Of a stretch of DNA of 64,000 nt, positions 16,389-24,634 are shown piece by piece. Within the stretch, counting starts at the first letter, position 1, and every line of letters begins with the position of its first letter. The position numbers were made by a program, and so were the translations under genes. Origin of the DNA: Maritalea myrionectae DSM 19524 (lineage in GTDB: Bacteria > Pseudomonadota > Alphaproteobacteria > Rhizobiales > Devosiaceae); the NCBI RefSeq assembly GCF_000423365.1, contig NZ_AUHV01000004.1:434001-498000 (forward strand). The letters are read 5' to 3'. The notes beneath the pieces were generated by a model, which was given only the letters and a program-made list of their open reading frames with translations, was not told the DNA's origin and did no database searches.

Positions 16389-17441
16389 TTAAGGGAACAA
16401 CGCCACTTGTTGGAGGCCCGTTGTTTCTTCAAGGCCGAAGGCGATATTGAAGTTTTGGATCGCCTGCCCGGCGCTGCCCTTCACCAAATTGTCCAATGTG
16501 GCGATGACAATGACACGGCCCGGAATACGGTCCTCAAACACATTGATTTTACAAAGGTTCGAGCCACGCACCATGTTTGTAGAAGGGAACACGCCCTCCT
16601 CCAATATTTGGACAAATGGTTCATTGTCGTAGCTGGCTTTCAGGCGCTCGCGGACATCAGTTGCCGTATGGCCTTCGGCCAGTTTCAAATGGCATGTCAC
16701 CAATTCGCCCCGGCTCATAGGAATGAGATGCGGCGTGAAGCCAACTACGACGTCCTGCCCGGCGGCCAAACTGATCTCTTGATCCAACTCAGCGCTATGC
16801 CGATGCGAAGCTACAGCGTAAGGCGACAAGCTCTCGCCTGCCTCCGCGAAAAGCGTATTTTGTTTGAGGCCACGCCCCGCGCCGCTCACACCGGATTTGG
16901 CATCAATAACAATGTCTGCGGAATCCACCACGTTGGCCTTTGCCAATGGAATCAGTGCCAGCAATGCTGCTGTGGGATAACAACCAGGACAAGCAATGAT
17001 GCGTGCTTCTTTGATTTCGTCGCGATAATGCTCGGAAAGGCCATAGGCTGCCTTTTGTTGCAAATGCGGCGCAATATGCTTGTTGCCATACCATTTTTGA
17101 TAAGAATCGGGATCACGCAACCGATAGTCAGCCGACATGTCGATAATGCGCGGCCGATCATGGTTTTCCACAATCTCAGCAATAATTGCTTGTGATGTCG
17201 CGTGCGGTAGTCCGCAAAACACAACATCGAATTCATCCCAATTCATGTCATCTGTCTGTTGTAATTGGGGCAAACCTAACCCATCTAGGTGGGGAAACAC
17301 CGCACCCAAGGGTTTCCCAGCATGGGTGTTTGCGGTTAAAGCAGTGAATTCAAGTTGAGGATGCAGGACACCCAATCGCAATAAATCTGCCCCGGTGTAG
17401 CCGGATGCGCCTAGGAGTGCTGCTTTGAGCTTCGTGCTCAT
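16389..17441 (-). CDS. argC: N-acetyl-gamma-glutamyl-phosphate reductase
   Basis: This 350-residue enzyme is the third step of arginine biosynthesis, reducing N-acetylglutamyl phosphate with NADPH. It shows GASGYTGADLLRL (11-23), the catalytic Cys154 in CPGCYPTA, and HRHSAELDQE with the active-site His. The ATG at 17441 matches the usual N-terminus, and an extra in-frame extension to 17549 was rejected. In many Hyphomicrobiales rpsI and rplM lie next to argC. Here they are about 4 kb away, with accessory genes between. Confidence 0.94.
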   Translation of the reverse strand: MSTKLKAALLGASGYTGADLLRLGVLHPQLEFTALTANTHAGKPLGAVFPHLDGLGLPQLQQTDDMNWDEFDVVFCGLPHATSQAIIAEIVENHDRPRIIDMSADYRLRDPDSYQKWYGNKHIAPHLQQKAAYGLSEHYRDEIKEARIIACPGCYPTAALLALIPLAKANVVDSADIVIDAKSGVSGAGRGLKQNTLFAEAGESLSPYAVASHRHSAELDQEISLAAGQDVVVGFTPHLIPMSRGELVTCHLKLAEGHTATDVRERLKASYDNEPFVQILEEGVFPSTNMVRGSNLCKINVFEDRIPGRVIVIATLDNLVKGSAGQAIQNFNIAFGLEETTGLQQVALFP

Positions 17442-17571
17442 ATCTCTTGCCCTTCTTGGTTGATTATGCGAAAGAAAATGTCCAGAAAGCCGTTCTACTT
17501 GCTTGAAAATGTAAAGTAAATGGGCTGAACTGCGTGAATGGTTCGGCATTTCGGCGGAAGTGAGGGTTCAA

Positions 17572-18870
17572 ATGGCAAAACGTATTGCTGTTGCCACGAT
17601 TGGCACGCAGGGTGACGTCCAGCCTTATGTGGCTCTGGCTATGGCGCTGCAAGATCGTGGATATGATGTTGTTCTTGGCGCACCGGATGATTTTAAAGAT
17701 ATGATTGAAAGTCGCGGGCTTGAGTTTTACTCGCTCGGCGACAAAATTCAGAACTTTCTGCAGCAATCCGACTTTGAAAACGCAATGAGCCAGAACATGC
17801 TGGTGAATATGCCTTCGCTGTTGGCCAAAGGGCAGAAAATTGTGGAAACGGCCGCCCGGCATTCGTGGGAAATGTGCCAGGGTGCGGATGCATTGGTGCT
17901 CAACATGAACACCAGTTTCGGCATAGATATCGCCGAGGCGCTTGATATTCCTTCTGTGATGGCAGCGTTGCAGCCACTCAACTCTACTGAAGAATTTCCG
18001 CTTTGCGCTTATTACGGCCCGGATCTGGGCAAAACGTTCAACAAGCTCTCTTATTCAATCATGAATGTGCAGCAGCTTTATTACGACATGCCGCGCAACC
18101 GACTGCGCAAGGAACTTTTGGGCCTGAAGCCCCGCAAAAAAGGTGGCTTTTTTAAAGACACGCAAGGCAACGACCTTGAGACACTCTATGCCTATTCAGA
18201 CCATGTGTCGCCGCGCCCGTCCGATTGGCCGGAGAGCGCGAAGGTCACCGGATATTGGCAGTTGAATGATAATACCGGCTGGGAGCCGAGCGAGCGCTTT
18301 AAAGCGTTTTTGGCAGCAGGTGAAAAGCCGATTTATGTTGGTTTTGGCTCCATGCCTTTTGGCGCTTCGCGCAACACAGAGATTTTGAAAGAAGCTGTGG
18401 CGAAATGGGGTGGCCGCGTGGTGGTGGCACGTGGCTGGGGTGGCATTAATCCTGACGATTTGCCGGACACCATCTATGCCATTCGCAAAGCCCCACACGA
18501 TAAGCTTTTTCAACATGTGCGCGGCGTCGTGCATCACGGCGGTGCAGGCACCACATCAGCAGGCCTGCATCAGGGGTTACCCACCTTTGTGGTGCCGCAA
18601 ACAGTGGACCAGCCCTATTGGGGACGCCGTGTATACGAACTGGGTTGCGGCCCTAAGCCAGTTCGCTTGCGCAAACTCACCGCAGACGATCTGGCAGATG
18701 CTTTGCGCCTTTTGGCCAACACCCCTGAATATGCCCAGAATGCACAGGAATTGGCTCAAAAACTTCATGCCGAAGATGGCTGCGAAACCGCCTGCGATTT
18801 GATTGAAGACATAATGGACCGTTATCAGCTGCACTCTGCCGCACAACCACAACGGTCCGCTCAGCTTTAG
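17572..18870 (+). CDS. GT1 glycosyltransferase, sterol/flavonoid glucosyltransferase-like
   Basis: This GT-B enzyme of about 432 residues begins with a glycine-rich ATIGTQGDVQPYVALA segment. Its C-terminal donor site reads HHGGAGTTSAGLHQG followed by VVPQTVDQPYWGRRV, the hallmark of UGT/YjiC-like and sterol 3-beta-glucosyltransferases. It probably moves glucose or a related sugar from UDP-sugar to a lipophilic acceptor. The ATG at 17572 has GAGGG six bases upstream; a GTG at 17560 is the alternative. It is divergent from argC and has no polyketide or sterol genes nearby, so the acceptor is unknown. Confidence 0.82.
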   Translation: MAKRIAVATIGTQGDVQPYVALAMALQDRGYDVVLGAPDDFKDMIESRGLEFYSLGDKIQNFLQQSDFENAMSQNMLVNMPSLLAKGQKIVETAARHSWEMCQGADALVLNMNTSFGIDIAEALDIPSVMAALQPLNSTEEFPLCAYYGPDLGKTFNKLSYSIMNVQQLYYDMPRNRLRKELLGLKPRKKGGFFKDTQGNDLETLYAYSDHVSPRPSDWPESAKVTGYWQLNDNTGWEPSERFKAFLAAGEKPIYVGFGSMPFGASRNTEILKEAVAKWGGRVVVARGWGGINPDDLPDTIYAIRKAPHDKLFQHVRGVVHHGGAGTTSAGLHQGLPTFVVPQTVDQPYWGRRVYELGCGPKPVRLRKLTADDLADALRLLANTPEYAQNAQELAQKLHAEDGCETACDLIEDIMDRYQLHSAAQPQRSAQL

Positions 18871-19505
18871 CTATTTAGCTTCTTGCTCAATTGGTAGCTA
18901 TAAGCAGTGATGATGATCAATGCGGCAACCAAGCCAGAAATCAGGATTGCGAAATAAAATGGTGCGGCGACCTCTAGAAGCACGGCAAACAGCACACATC
19001 CGATCCCGACCAACATAAAAAACCATCCAGCAAACAAATTGGTTTGCGCCCACACGCGCTCATTTCTCAGCGTCCACGGGTATCGGATGCCAAATGCATT
19101 ATTGGGCTGGCTTTTGGGCAAATAATTGCCAATCACAACCAACAATAAGCCAATAGCCATTGTGATGATCCGTGGCACATTGAGACCCACACCTAACCCC
19201 GTGAGCAGCATGATCATTTCAAGCAAGATAAACAAAGCCAGCATTGATGTGGTCAATGGTGCCAACCAGCTGCCTTTTTCTCGGCGGCTGATCGCCAGCG
19301 CCCCCGCAAAAAAGGCGAGAGACAGAACCGGCCCGATCAGCAATGCCCATTTTGCTGGCCAACGATTGTCAATCTCGCCCCATAGGTTCCAGTGTATGGG
19401 CACTGGCTGATTGGGATCGAGCATAATATAGCCCAAGCCTGCAATGGCACAGATCGCGATGATTTGTGCCGTGTGGACACGATTCAAAATTCTACTTTTC
19501 GTCAT
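18867..19505 (-). CDS. SdpI-like membrane protein (DUF1648 / SdpI family)
   Basis: The 212-residue protein has six helices. It begins with the DUF1648 pattern PNQPVPIHWNLWGEIDNRW after helix 1. The SdpI-type segment GNYLPKSQPNNAFGIRYPWTL lies near 130-150, then RVWAQTN. In Bacillus, SdpI is an immunity and signal-transduction protein that titrates the repressor SdpR. Homologues are wide-spread, including in bacteria with no known SDP toxin. The start ATG at 19505 has GGAGA upstream and overlaps the regulator gene by 14 bases, so the two are coupled. Confidence 0.8.
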   Translation of the reverse strand: MTKSRILNRVHTAQIIAICAIAGLGYIMLDPNQPVPIHWNLWGEIDNRWPAKWALLIGPVLSLAFFAGALAISRREKGSWLAPLTTSMLALFILLEMIMLLTGLGVGLNVPRIITMAIGLLLVVIGNYLPKSQPNNAFGIRYPWTLRNERVWAQTNLFAGWFFMLVGIGCVLFAVLLEVAAPFYFAILISGLVAALIIITAYSYQLSKKLNS

Positions 19506-19764
19506 TTTTGTCTCCACCAAAGTCGATGAGTTCGGCCAATGCCCGTTCTAAAATGCTCATATTCAAACTATAGATGATTGTGTTTTTATCCCGCTTCGTG
19601 CTCACCAAGTCCGCCTTTTTGAGTTTTGCAAAATGGGTCGACATGGTGGGTTTGGTCAGGTCAAACATGCCTGCCAACTCCCCTGCCGATTGCGGCCCAC
19701 GCTTCAAGCGTTGGATGATCTGGCGCCGCACCGGATGCGACAAAGCTTCGAAAACTAAATTCAT
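19492..19764 (-). CDS. ArsR-family (SdpR-like) transcriptional regulator
   Basis: This 90-residue winged-helix protein has FEALSHPVRRQIIQRLKRG, an HTH with LAGMFDLTKPTMSTHFAKLKKA, and a wing with KRDKNTIIYSLN. It lacks the Cys-rich metal sites of ArsR or SmtB, in keeping with the metal-independent SdpR branch. It is the first gene of a two-gene operon with the SdpI-like protein. A palindrome just upstream is the natural autoregulatory operator. Confidence 0.85.
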   Translation of the reverse strand: MNLVFEALSHPVRRQIIQRLKRGPQSAGELAGMFDLTKPTMSTHFAKLKKADLVSTKRDKNTIIYSLNMSILERALAELIDFGGDKNDEK

Positions 19765-19791
19765 CTTTCACCTTATTCGATGTTCCTCTAA

Positions 19792-19807
19792 TTAGATATT
19801 TATCTAA
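19792..19807. promoter_or_regulatory. Palindromic operator upstream of the sdpR-like gene
   Basis: TTAGATA-TT-TATCTAA is a 16-base perfect inverted repeat, 28 bases upstream of the start codon. ArsR-type dimers bind such AT-rich palindromes. Autorepression is inferred from position. Confidence 0.65.
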
Positions 19808-19826
19808 ATAGAGTCAAGAGACAAAA

Positions 19827-19850
19827 TAAAAGCCGCACGCTGCGGCTCTT
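19827..19850 (-). terminator. Terminator after the Wzz-like gene
   Basis: The arms AGCCGCA and TGCGGCT have a three-base loop and are followed on the minus strand by TTTTATTTTG. It lies 27 bases after the stop of the Wzz-like gene. Confidence 0.85.
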
Positions 19851-19877
19851 AATTGTGTCACCCATTTCGGCACTGCT

Positions 19878-20987
19878 CTATGCAGCTTTTCGATTTCTCA
19901 GTGCGTTGCGCATAATCAGCACCATCAATCCAATAAAGCCGCCAAGCATGATTGAAGCAACAAGTATAAGCGACCGCCGAATTGTCGGCGTGAATTGGAT
20001 ATCACGTGGATCGTAATTAACCGCAGCAAACTGATCGGTTGCCAACGGCGTTGCTGCGAATGCAGCGCGGGCGCGTGCAGCAGAACGGTCTTGCTGAATC
20101 TGCCTGATATTTTGATCAATCTCGGTAAGTTGCGGAACAAAATTTTCCTTATTTTCTCGGTTCTCGATCATTTCGATTTCTTTTTCGATGGCCACATATC
20201 CGGCAAAATAGTAAGGCACATCGGCTTCAATTTGCGTGACCGTGGCGTTACGCCCAAAGGTGTTTCCCTCTAAAAGAGCACTTTGTGCCAAACTTTGCGA
20301 ACGGGCCAATGCCGCCTGCTCTTCCAAAAATGCCAAACGCTGCTCAGTCCGCCGCGTGTAATCTTCAAGGGCGTTTTCTCGCTCTTCTCGCAGATCTTCC
20401 AGTCGGAGCTGTTTGGACCGCAAATCAAATTGCAATTGTTGTTCAAAGAGTTGCGTTAAGTTACTTCTTAATTTGGCATTGCCCAGCTCAACGATTCTGG
20501 TTGTCAGTTGCTTTGCAGATTGTTGTGAAGCCGCACTAAATGTCATCGTCCAATGCGCCCTGTTTGCATCGTCTGGGACCGGCGCAATCAGTTCAACATT
20601 GTTGGCAAACGCAACCGCGCTTGCCTCGGGGGCTTGGGCATCAGGGTCGATAAGGACTTCGCGGGCAGCTTCAACAATTATGTCTCGTGACTGCAACTCG
20701 GTCACAAAATCATTGACGAGCCTTTCCCGAGAGGTGGAAATAAATTCTGTCTGATTCAGCGGTGCGTATTTATTGGCTTCATTGACGCTTATTGGGAAGA
20801 TTTCCACTCGCGCCTGCTGCGCATGGTTGGGAACAACAATATAGACGAGACCAATGAGAAATGCTGCGAGCGTGCAGCCAATGAGAATCCATTTTCCGTC
20901 CCACAAGCCAACGAGCAAATCGCCTAGATCGATTTCATCATATTGTGGTCTCTGTTCGCCTTGATTCAATCCGAATCTCCCAGACAT
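19878..20987 (-). CDS. Wzz/PCP-like chain-length-determinant family protein
   Basis: The 369-residue protein has helix 1 at about 33-53 and a second at about 340-360. Between them lies a large periplasmic region with a long charged coiled coil (about 195-245 and 270-310). The N-terminal Wzz domain starts DLGDLLVGLWDGKW. It ends in a short basic tail and has no kinase domain. Polysaccharide co-polymerases of this type set glycan chain length with a Wzy polymerase. No O-antigen or capsule gene adjoins it; the nearest glycan locus is about 3 kb further on. The partner may be the Wzy-like protein of that locus. Confidence 0.7.
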   Translation of the reverse strand: MSGRFGLNQGEQRPQYDEIDLGDLLVGLWDGKWILIGCTLAAFLIGLVYIVVPNHAQQARVEIFPISVNEANKYAPLNQTEFISTSRERLVNDFVTELQSRDIIVEAAREVLIDPDAQAPEASAVAFANNVELIAPVPDDANRAHWTMTFSAASQQSAKQLTTRIVELGNAKLRSNLTQLFEQQLQFDLRSKQLRLEDLREERENALEDYTRRTEQRLAFLEEQAALARSQSLAQSALLEGNTFGRNATVTQIEADVPYYFAGYVAIEKEIEMIENRENKENFVPQLTEIDQNIRQIQQDRSAARARAAFAATPLATDQFAAVNYDPRDIQFTPTIRRSLILVASIMLGGFIGLMVLIMRNALRNRKAA

Positions 20988-21011
20988 GATTTAACTCTCA
21001 GTCATTTAGTA

Positions 21012-21038
21012 CAAAAAAGGGCCGCCCATGGCGACCCT
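21012..21038 (-). terminator. Rho-independent terminator after rpsI
   Basis: On the minus strand GGGTCGCC pairs with GGCGGCCC (one G-T) around a three-base loop, followed by TTTTTTG. Confidence 0.85.
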
Positions 21039-21061
21039 CGAAATTTCGAAAAGCGATAAAA

Positions 21062-21550
21062 TTAGCGCTTTGAGAACTGGAAAGAACGACGAGCTTTTGC
21101 ACGACCGAACTTCTTACGTTCAACAACACGGCTATCCCGTGTCAGGAAGCCACCTTTTTTCAGGACAGCGCGAAGCTCAGGCTCAAAGTAAGTCAAGGCT
21201 TTTGAAATGCCGTGACGAACCGCACCAGCTTGACCTGACAAGCCGCCGCCAGAAACAGTGGCAACGATGTCATATTGGTCTTTGCGCTCAGCAGCAACGA
21301 TTGGCTGCTGCAAAACCATCTGCAAAACAGGGCGTGCAAAATATTTATTCATTTCGCGGCCATTCACAGTGATTTTGCCTGAACCAGGCTTAATCCAAAC
21401 CCGGGCAATCGCATCTTTACGTTTACCAGTTGCATAGGCACGGCCCTGATCGTCCAACTTTTGAACGTAAACAGGGGCTTCATCAGCGGCAACTGCTGTG
21501 TTTACTTCGCCGAGTTCCTCAAGCGAATTGATGGTCTCTTGTTCGGCCAT
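21062..21550 (-). CDS. rpsI: 30S ribosomal protein S9
   Basis: The 162-residue protein includes [39 protein letters not shown] and the invariant SKR C-terminus that reaches the P-site tRNA. The acidic N-terminal extension of about 30 residues is common in alphaproteobacteria. It starts one base after the rplM stop, and a terminator follows. Confidence 0.97.
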   Translation of the reverse strand: MAEQETINSLEELGEVNTAVAADEAPVYVQKLDDQGRAYATGKRKDAIARVWIKPGSGKITVNGREMNKYFARPVLQMVLQQPIVAAERKDQYDIVATVSGGGLSGQAGAVRHGISKALTYFEPELRAVLKKGGFLTRDSRVVERKKFGRAKARRSFQFSKR

Positions 21551-21551
21551 G

Positions 21552-22016
21552 TTATTTCACCCGCTTGTTTTTGGCATTGAGAGAGGCTGCGTCCAACACT
21601 TCTGGAGCTTGAGCTTCATGAGGATGCTCAGCGCCTGTGTAAACGCGCAAGTTTTTCAGCTGCTGGCGGGCCAAAGGACCGCGCGGCATCATGCGCTCAA
21701 TGGCTTTTTCCAACACACGCTCAGGATATTTGCCAGTCAACAAATCGCGCATTGAACGCTCTTTGATGCCGCCTGGGTGGCCGGTGTGCCAATAGAAAAT
21801 TTTGTCATCAAGCTTCTTGCCGGTATATTTTACCTTTTCAGCATTGATGATGATTACATTGTCACCGCAATCCATGTGCGGCGTGTAAGATGGCTTGTGC
21901 TTGCCGCGCAAACGAGTGGCAACAACAGCTGCCAAGCGGCCCACAACCACGTCAGTTGCGTCGATCAAGATCCACTTTTTCTCGATCTCGCTCGGTTTCG
22001 CCGAGTAGGTCTTCAT
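21552..22016 (-). CDS. rplM: 50S ribosomal protein L13
   Basis: The 154-residue protein has the L13 signatures [33 protein letters not shown] and [22 protein letters not shown]. It is the first gene of the classic rplM-rpsI operon. Its upstream 150 bases, between it and ctaA, hold the promoter. Confidence 0.97.
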   Translation of the reverse strand: MKTYSAKPSEIEKKWILIDATDVVVGRLAAVVATRLRGKHKPSYTPHMDCGDNVIIINAEKVKYTGKKLDDKIFYWHTGHPGGIKERSMRDLLTGKYPERVLEKAIERMMPRGPLARQQLKNLRVYTGAEHPHEAQAPEVLDAASLNAKNKRVK

Positions 22017-22147
22017 TATGTATTTCCTTGATTGGTCGAGAAAGGGGTAAACGGCCCCTATTCCGTCGGTTCGGCGCAGGATTTAGGCTACTTTTGAAGG
22101 CACGTCAACAAAAAAGTTTTTATGCCTATATTTCAACACCTTACACA

Positions 22148-22167
22148 AGCGGTATTAATTTACCGCT
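22148..22167 (-). terminator. Small hairpin at the end of ctaA (weak terminator candidate)
   Basis: AGCGGTA and TACCGCT form a 7-bp stem with a six-base loop overlapping the ctaA stop codon. Only TTGTGT follows on the minus strand, so activity is doubtful. Confidence 0.35.
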
Positions 22168-23212
22168 AAATTTCTCTTTTCATATCAGCGAGATAGGCCA
22201 CAACGGCCCCAAGCAGCAAAAAGGCGGTGACCTGATGCGCCAAAGCGAGACTGAGTGGCACGACATAAATCAGCGTAAAAATGCCCAACAGGATTTGAAT
22301 AATCACCAGCGCCGCGATCACCAACATCCAGGCGTGGACGCCAGCAAACTGTGTATTTTTCCAGGCACGATAGACCAAAATCGCCGCAAACAGGGCTATG
22401 ACATAGGCAAATGTGCGGTGATTAAATTGAGCTGTCGTGATGTCCTCAAACGCGTCCAACCACATGGGCGTTGAGGTGTAGATGTTGCTTGGCACCAAAC
22501 TGCCGTCCATCAATGGCCATGTGTTGTAGGCAAGCCCCGCATCCATGCCGGCAACAAATGCACCTGCAATAAGCTGGATGAAGACAAGGCCACCAAACAG
22601 CCACACGAGCGGGCGCCAGCCCTTTTCAACCCAAATCGGATCAACATGGCGCAGGCGACGGACCACCCAAATGATGGCCAAAAACAAGATACAGGCCGCA
22701 CTCAAGTGCGTTGCCAATCGGTATTGGGAAACATCCACGCGCTCAGTCAGCCCGGAGCTCACCATCCACCAGCCCAAAAACCCTTGAAAGCCGCCAAGGA
22801 TAAACAGAATGAACAAAGAAGGCGCAAGCTGCCAGTTCAAGCGTTTTTGCGCCAGAAAGATGACGAATGGAATGGCAAAGGCCAATCCGATAACACGCCC
22901 CAAGAAGCGGTGCCCCCACTCCCACCAGAAGATAAACTTAAACTCTTCAAGGCTCATGCCTTTATTGATGAGCTGGTATTCTGGGATTTGCCGGTAGGCT
23001 TCAAGCTCTGCTTGCCAATCGGCCATGCTGAGCGGCGGGATCATGCCCGAAATGGGTTTCCACTCGGTGATGGAGAGGCCAGAATCCGTGAGGCGCGTTG
23101 CGCCGCCAACGGCCACCATGATCAAAATCAGCACGGCAAGGCAATAAAGCCAAATTCGAACGGGGCGCAGTTTATCTTGTGATTGAACGCTAATCGAGGC
23201 GGTCGAGCTCAT
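22166..23212 (-). CDS. ctaA: Heme A synthase (COX15/CtaA type)
   Basis: This 348-residue inner-membrane protein of eight helices oxidises the C8 methyl of heme O to the formyl of heme A for aa3-type cytochrome oxidase. It shows the alphaproteobacterial COX15 pattern: GGATRLTDSGLSITEWKPI near residue 38, FWWEWGHRFLGRVIG with a heme-ligand His, and later TTAQFNHRTFAY and LALAHQ. It is monocistronic as far as can be seen, and divergent from the DUF2842 gene. Confidence 0.95.
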   Translation of the reverse strand: MSSTASISVQSQDKLRPVRIWLYCLAVLILIMVAVGGATRLTDSGLSITEWKPISGMIPPLSMADWQAELEAYRQIPEYQLINKGMSLEEFKFIFWWEWGHRFLGRVIGLAFAIPFVIFLAQKRLNWQLAPSLFILFILGGFQGFLGWWMVSSGLTERVDVSQYRLATHLSAACILFLAIIWVVRRLRHVDPIWVEKGWRPLVWLFGGLVFIQLIAGAFVAGMDAGLAYNTWPLMDGSLVPSNIYTSTPMWLDAFEDITTAQFNHRTFAYVIALFAAILVYRAWKNTQFAGVHAWMLVIAALVIIQILLGIFTLIYVVPLSLALAHQVTAFLLLGAVVAYLADMKREI

Positions 23213-23314
23213 GAGGCACTCACAACTTGTTAATTTGGTAGAGTGTGGTAAAGCCTTTGGCGTTGCGGCGCAATGCCAGTTTTTGCCGCAGGCCCGGTCA
23301 TAAATGAGGACAAG

Positions 23315-23545
23315 ATGAAGCGTCGCACAAAAAAACTATTGGGCATTCCCCTGCTGGTCGCAATTATGATCACTTATGCTGTGTTGGGCGTCTTGCTTTA
23401 TGAATTCGCGTTTATGCAGCTGCCCAATTGGGTGCAGTTGATTTATTTCGCGGTTGCTGGGTTTGGCTGGTTTGTGCCTGCGACATGGGCCATCAAATGG
23501 ATGTCTGCCCCCGGCCCTGGCGAAAATGAAGATCCTTACGCTTAG
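23315..23545 (+). CDS. DUF2842 family small membrane protein
   Basis: From the ATG at 23315, which has GAGGACAAG upstream, the product is 76 residues with two helices and a central loop ending GFGWFVPATWAIKWM. This pattern is the alphaproteobacterial DUF2842 family, often found near ctaA. Its function is unknown; the location suggests a possible link with cytochrome oxidase biogenesis (inference). The in-frame extension from 23273 lacks a ribosome site. Confidence 0.75.
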   Translation: MKRRTKKLLGIPLLVAIMITYAVLGVLLYEFAFMQLPNWVQLIYFAVAGFGWFVPATWAIKWMSAPGPGENEDPYA

Positions 23546-23558
23546 CATTTTCAGCCGG

Positions 23559-24614
23559 TTAGCTGATATTGACCCGTTTCATGCCTGCTTGCGCCGTGAA
23601 GATCGCGCCGGTCAAAAACACATCCAAAAAACGTTGCTCCTGGAAATAGCCATTTAGCGAAATGCGGGGTAACGCCGTTAAATGTTGTGCATGATCATGA
23701 TAAAGCCCGCCGGGGCGTGTGGTCACAGCCGTTTCAACGCCCAATTCAGCCGCCAAATCGAACTCACGCATGCCCGCCGAAAGTGGCCCGCCAAGTGGGT
23801 AGGAAAAATGAGTTGGGCGTTTCCCAAGTTTTTCTTCCAGCACATCGAATGAGCGCAAAATCTCTGCCCGCGCCTCTTTTTTTGGTAGTTTTTTCAATTC
23901 AAAATGATGAACTGTGTGTGCACCAATGGTGCAGAGTGGCTCGGCCGCAAAGGTTTTGAGCTCATCCCATGACATGATCAACTCTTCACACTGCTTGCGC
24001 AAATCATATCCATATTGGTTTGCAAGTTTATGCATCAGGGCCACGCGATCAGGCTCTGGCACCTTGCGCATGTGCCAGTAGATTTCATCAAACGCGGTCG
24101 ATTTCTCTTCGGTGGTTTGGGTGGCAAACTGCATTTGCTGCTCACCCAAGCTGATCTCGACGCTTGGATTCTGCGCGATTATGTCCTCAAGCGCTTGCCA
24201 CCAAATATCGCCCTCCCCGTCGGGAAATGCCGTGGGCACGAAAAGGGTGAAGGGACAATTGTGCTTTTTCAGGATCGGCAGCGCGAATTGCAGATTATCG
24301 CGGTAGGCATCGTCGAATGTGAATACGGCGAATTTTTTGGTTTTGTCCGATGCTTCAATCCGCTTGCGGGCTTCGGTCAGGTCGACAATATCAATATCGT
24401 GGGTGCGACAGGCCATAATTGCCTGCTCCAGAAACTCAGGTGTTATTTGCAAAATCGCATTTGGCGAAAAGGCTTGTGGCCCATCTGGCAAAACACGGTG
24501 AAGCGTAAAAATAACGCCTTTGGACGCTGAAAAACGGCGAATGAGCCCGGTGAGACGCGTTGCGGCCAGCACTTCGAAGCCAGCCTTTAGAACTTTATAC
24601 TTTAAACCAGCCAC
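23559..24614 (-). CDS. Polysaccharide deacetylase (NodB-homology domain)
   Basis: The 351-residue protein has a NodB domain: FTFDDAYRDN carries the Asp-Asp pair for metal and base, IGAHTVHH carries the two metal His residues, and HFSYPLGGP follows. Such enzymes remove acetyl groups from N-acetylated sugars. Here it lies 21 bases downstream of the polysaccharide co-polymerase gene on the same strand and borders the exopolysaccharide locus. It probably tailors that glycan, as HfsH-like enzymes do for holdfast adhesion. No signal peptide is evident, so it may act in the cytoplasm. Confidence 0.85.
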   Translation of the reverse strand: MAGLKYKVLKAGFEVLAATRLTGLIRRFSASKGVIFTLHRVLPDGPQAFSPNAILQITPEFLEQAIMACRTHDIDIVDLTEARKRIEASDKTKKFAVFTFDDAYRDNLQFALPILKKHNCPFTLFVPTAFPDGEGDIWWQALEDIIAQNPSVEISLGEQQMQFATQTTEEKSTAFDEIYWHMRKVPEPDRVALMHKLANQYGYDLRKQCEELIMSWDELKTFAAEPLCTIGAHTVHHFELKKLPKKEARAEILRSFDVLEEKLGKRPTHFSYPLGGPLSAGMREFDLAAELGVETAVTTRPGGLYHDHAQHLTALPRISLNGYFQEQRFLDVFLTGAIFTAQAGMKRVNIS

Positions 24615-24634
24615 AAAAGATCCGTTGTTTTGGA

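Noticed and set aside
16407-17195. 262-residue plus-strand frame opposite argC
   Set aside because: Cys- and His-rich nonsense composition; argC on the other strand is certain.
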